Source: Desulfobacterales bacterium
GTDB taxonomy: Bacteria > Desulfobacterota > Desulfobacteria > Desulfobacterales > RPRI01
Direction: 5' to 3'
Assembly: GCA_020052975.1 (NCBI GenBank)
Contig: JAGVOC010000485.1
Location: 1-13,541 of the forward strand
Length of the DNA: 13,541 bases
The translations under genes and the position numbers were made by a program. Of this stretch, positions 12,989 to 13,541 are shown one piece after another. Every line of letters begins with the position of its first letter. Position 1 is the first letter of the stretch. The notes beneath the pieces are model-generated. The model did not search any database. It worked only from the letters and a program-made list of their open reading frames with translations, and was not told the origin of the DNA.

Positions 12989-13541
12989 CCTGTGCTGCCC
13001 TGAGTGCTTCCTCGTACTCTTCAGGGGTAATCCTGCGGTTGAGCGGAGGATATCGGTACGCATTCCCGCATGGGCGGTACTGGTCCATAATATTCACATA
13101 GGTATTGGGAGAAATCTCCCTGGAAACGAAATGCATAATCTCTCTTGTTCCTGAGGTTCCGCCGGGCATCACCAGATGGCGCAGAATGATTCCACTGAGG
13201 GCAATACCGTTCTCGCTCAGCACAAGGTCACCCACCTGCCGGTGCATCTCCCGCAGTGCGTTTCTTGCTCTTTCCGGGTAATCCATGGCTTTGAGATACT
13301 TTTTCGCATATACGGGGTCCCAGAGTTTGAAGTCGGGCATGTAGATGTCAAATATGCCGTCGAGGAGTTTCAGGGTCTCTACGCTGTCGTACCCTCCGGT
13401 ATTGTAAACAAGGGGAATATTCAGGCCTCCTTCAACAGCAGGCGAAAGGGCTTCCAGTATCTGGGGAACAACATGGGTAGGGGTTACAAAATTAATATTA
13501 TGGCAGCCGCTGTTCTGGAGATACAGCATCATATCGGAGAG
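12927..13541 (-). CDS. PflX-like radical SAM protein, C-terminal part (5' end outside window)
   Basis: The frame is open to the right edge and shows about 204 C-terminal residues. It begins LSDMMLYLQNSGCHNINFVTPTHV and continues PQILEAL, VYNTGGYDSVETL, DIYMPDFKLW and RHLVMPGG to the end NRRTIFRRLW. These blocks are characteristic of the PflX family of radical SAM proteins related to pyruvate formate-lyase activating enzyme (COG1313 group). The CxxxCxxC motif that binds the [4Fe-4S] cluster should lie outside the window, upstream of the GCHN block. Members are cytoplasmic and presumed to use S-adenosylmethionine for radical chemistry; their substrates are poorly known, so no reaction is claimed. 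It is convergent to, and probably unrelated to, the cyclic-di-GMP cluster. Confidence 0.88.
   Translation of the reverse strand, partial: LSDMMLYLQNSGCHNINFVTPTHVVPQILEALSPAVEGGLNIPLVYNTGGYDSVETLKLLDGIFDIYMPDFKLWDPVYAKKYLKAMDYPERARNALREMHRQVGDLVLSENGIALSGIILRHLVMPGGTSGTREIMHFVSREISPNTYVNIMDQYRPCGNAYRYPPLNRRITPEEYEEALRAAQDEGITRLDNRNRRTIFRRLW

Noticed and set aside
12909..13154. 81-residue plus-strand open frame
   Set aside because: Antisense to the clearly recognised PflX-like radical SAM gene, with no ribosome binding site or motif.

Overview
The window shows mid-GC bacterial DNA with tightly packed genes on the plus strand and one convergent block at the right end. The mix of many hybrid and soluble signalling proteins, a PhnD-like/GGDEF remnant, a PflX-type radical SAM protein and abundant short intergenic repeats fits Nitrospirota (Thermodesulfovibrio-like) or a deltaproteobacterial lineage. 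No marker gene is present, so this assignment is a low-confidence inference.

Layout. Positions 1-843 hold the 3' end of a gene for a degenerate phospholipase-D-like protein, overlapped by a small cupin gene. Positions 956-1474 are a remnant in which the start of a PhnD-type periplasmic binding domain is joined in frame to the second half of a GGDEF domain. Positions 1475-2012 have no gene and hold palindromic repeat debris, ending in a good sigma70-type promoter. From 2013 to 12533 there is a long co-directional signalling cluster: a leader ORF carrying 16.5 copies of AGTC; a single-domain response regulator; a membrane histidine kinase; a second response regulator; a soluble REC-PAS-histidine kinase; a frameshifted four-helix-bundle (S23 family) gene; a REC-HD-GYP protein; a PilZ protein; a second REC-HD-GYP protein; a membrane diguanylate cyclase; and a third, divergent response regulator. 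On the minus strand, 12605-13541 holds an unidentified ORF and the C-terminal part of a PflX-like radical SAM protein.

The cluster reads as a self-contained cyclic-di-GMP module. Kinases and REC domains gate two HD-GYP phosphodiesterases, one cyclase makes the messenger, and the PilZ protein is a candidate receptor. The first two response regulator/kinase pairs look like a tandem duplication.

Two sequence signals stand out that ordinary gene annotation does not explain. The first is the tetranucleotide tract in a translated leader whose stop codon overlaps the start codon of the first response regulator (ATGA), which suggests phase-variable translational coupling. The second is a set of degenerate arrays with a strict 7-bp period, mostly with inverted symmetry and each with its own heptad sequence. 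They sit at gene junctions and once inside a kinase reading frame (about 2540-2560, 5762-5830, 7477-7559, 7794-7828 and 8205-8279). Two of them bracket the four-helix-bundle gene, which makes that gene look like an inserted cassette.
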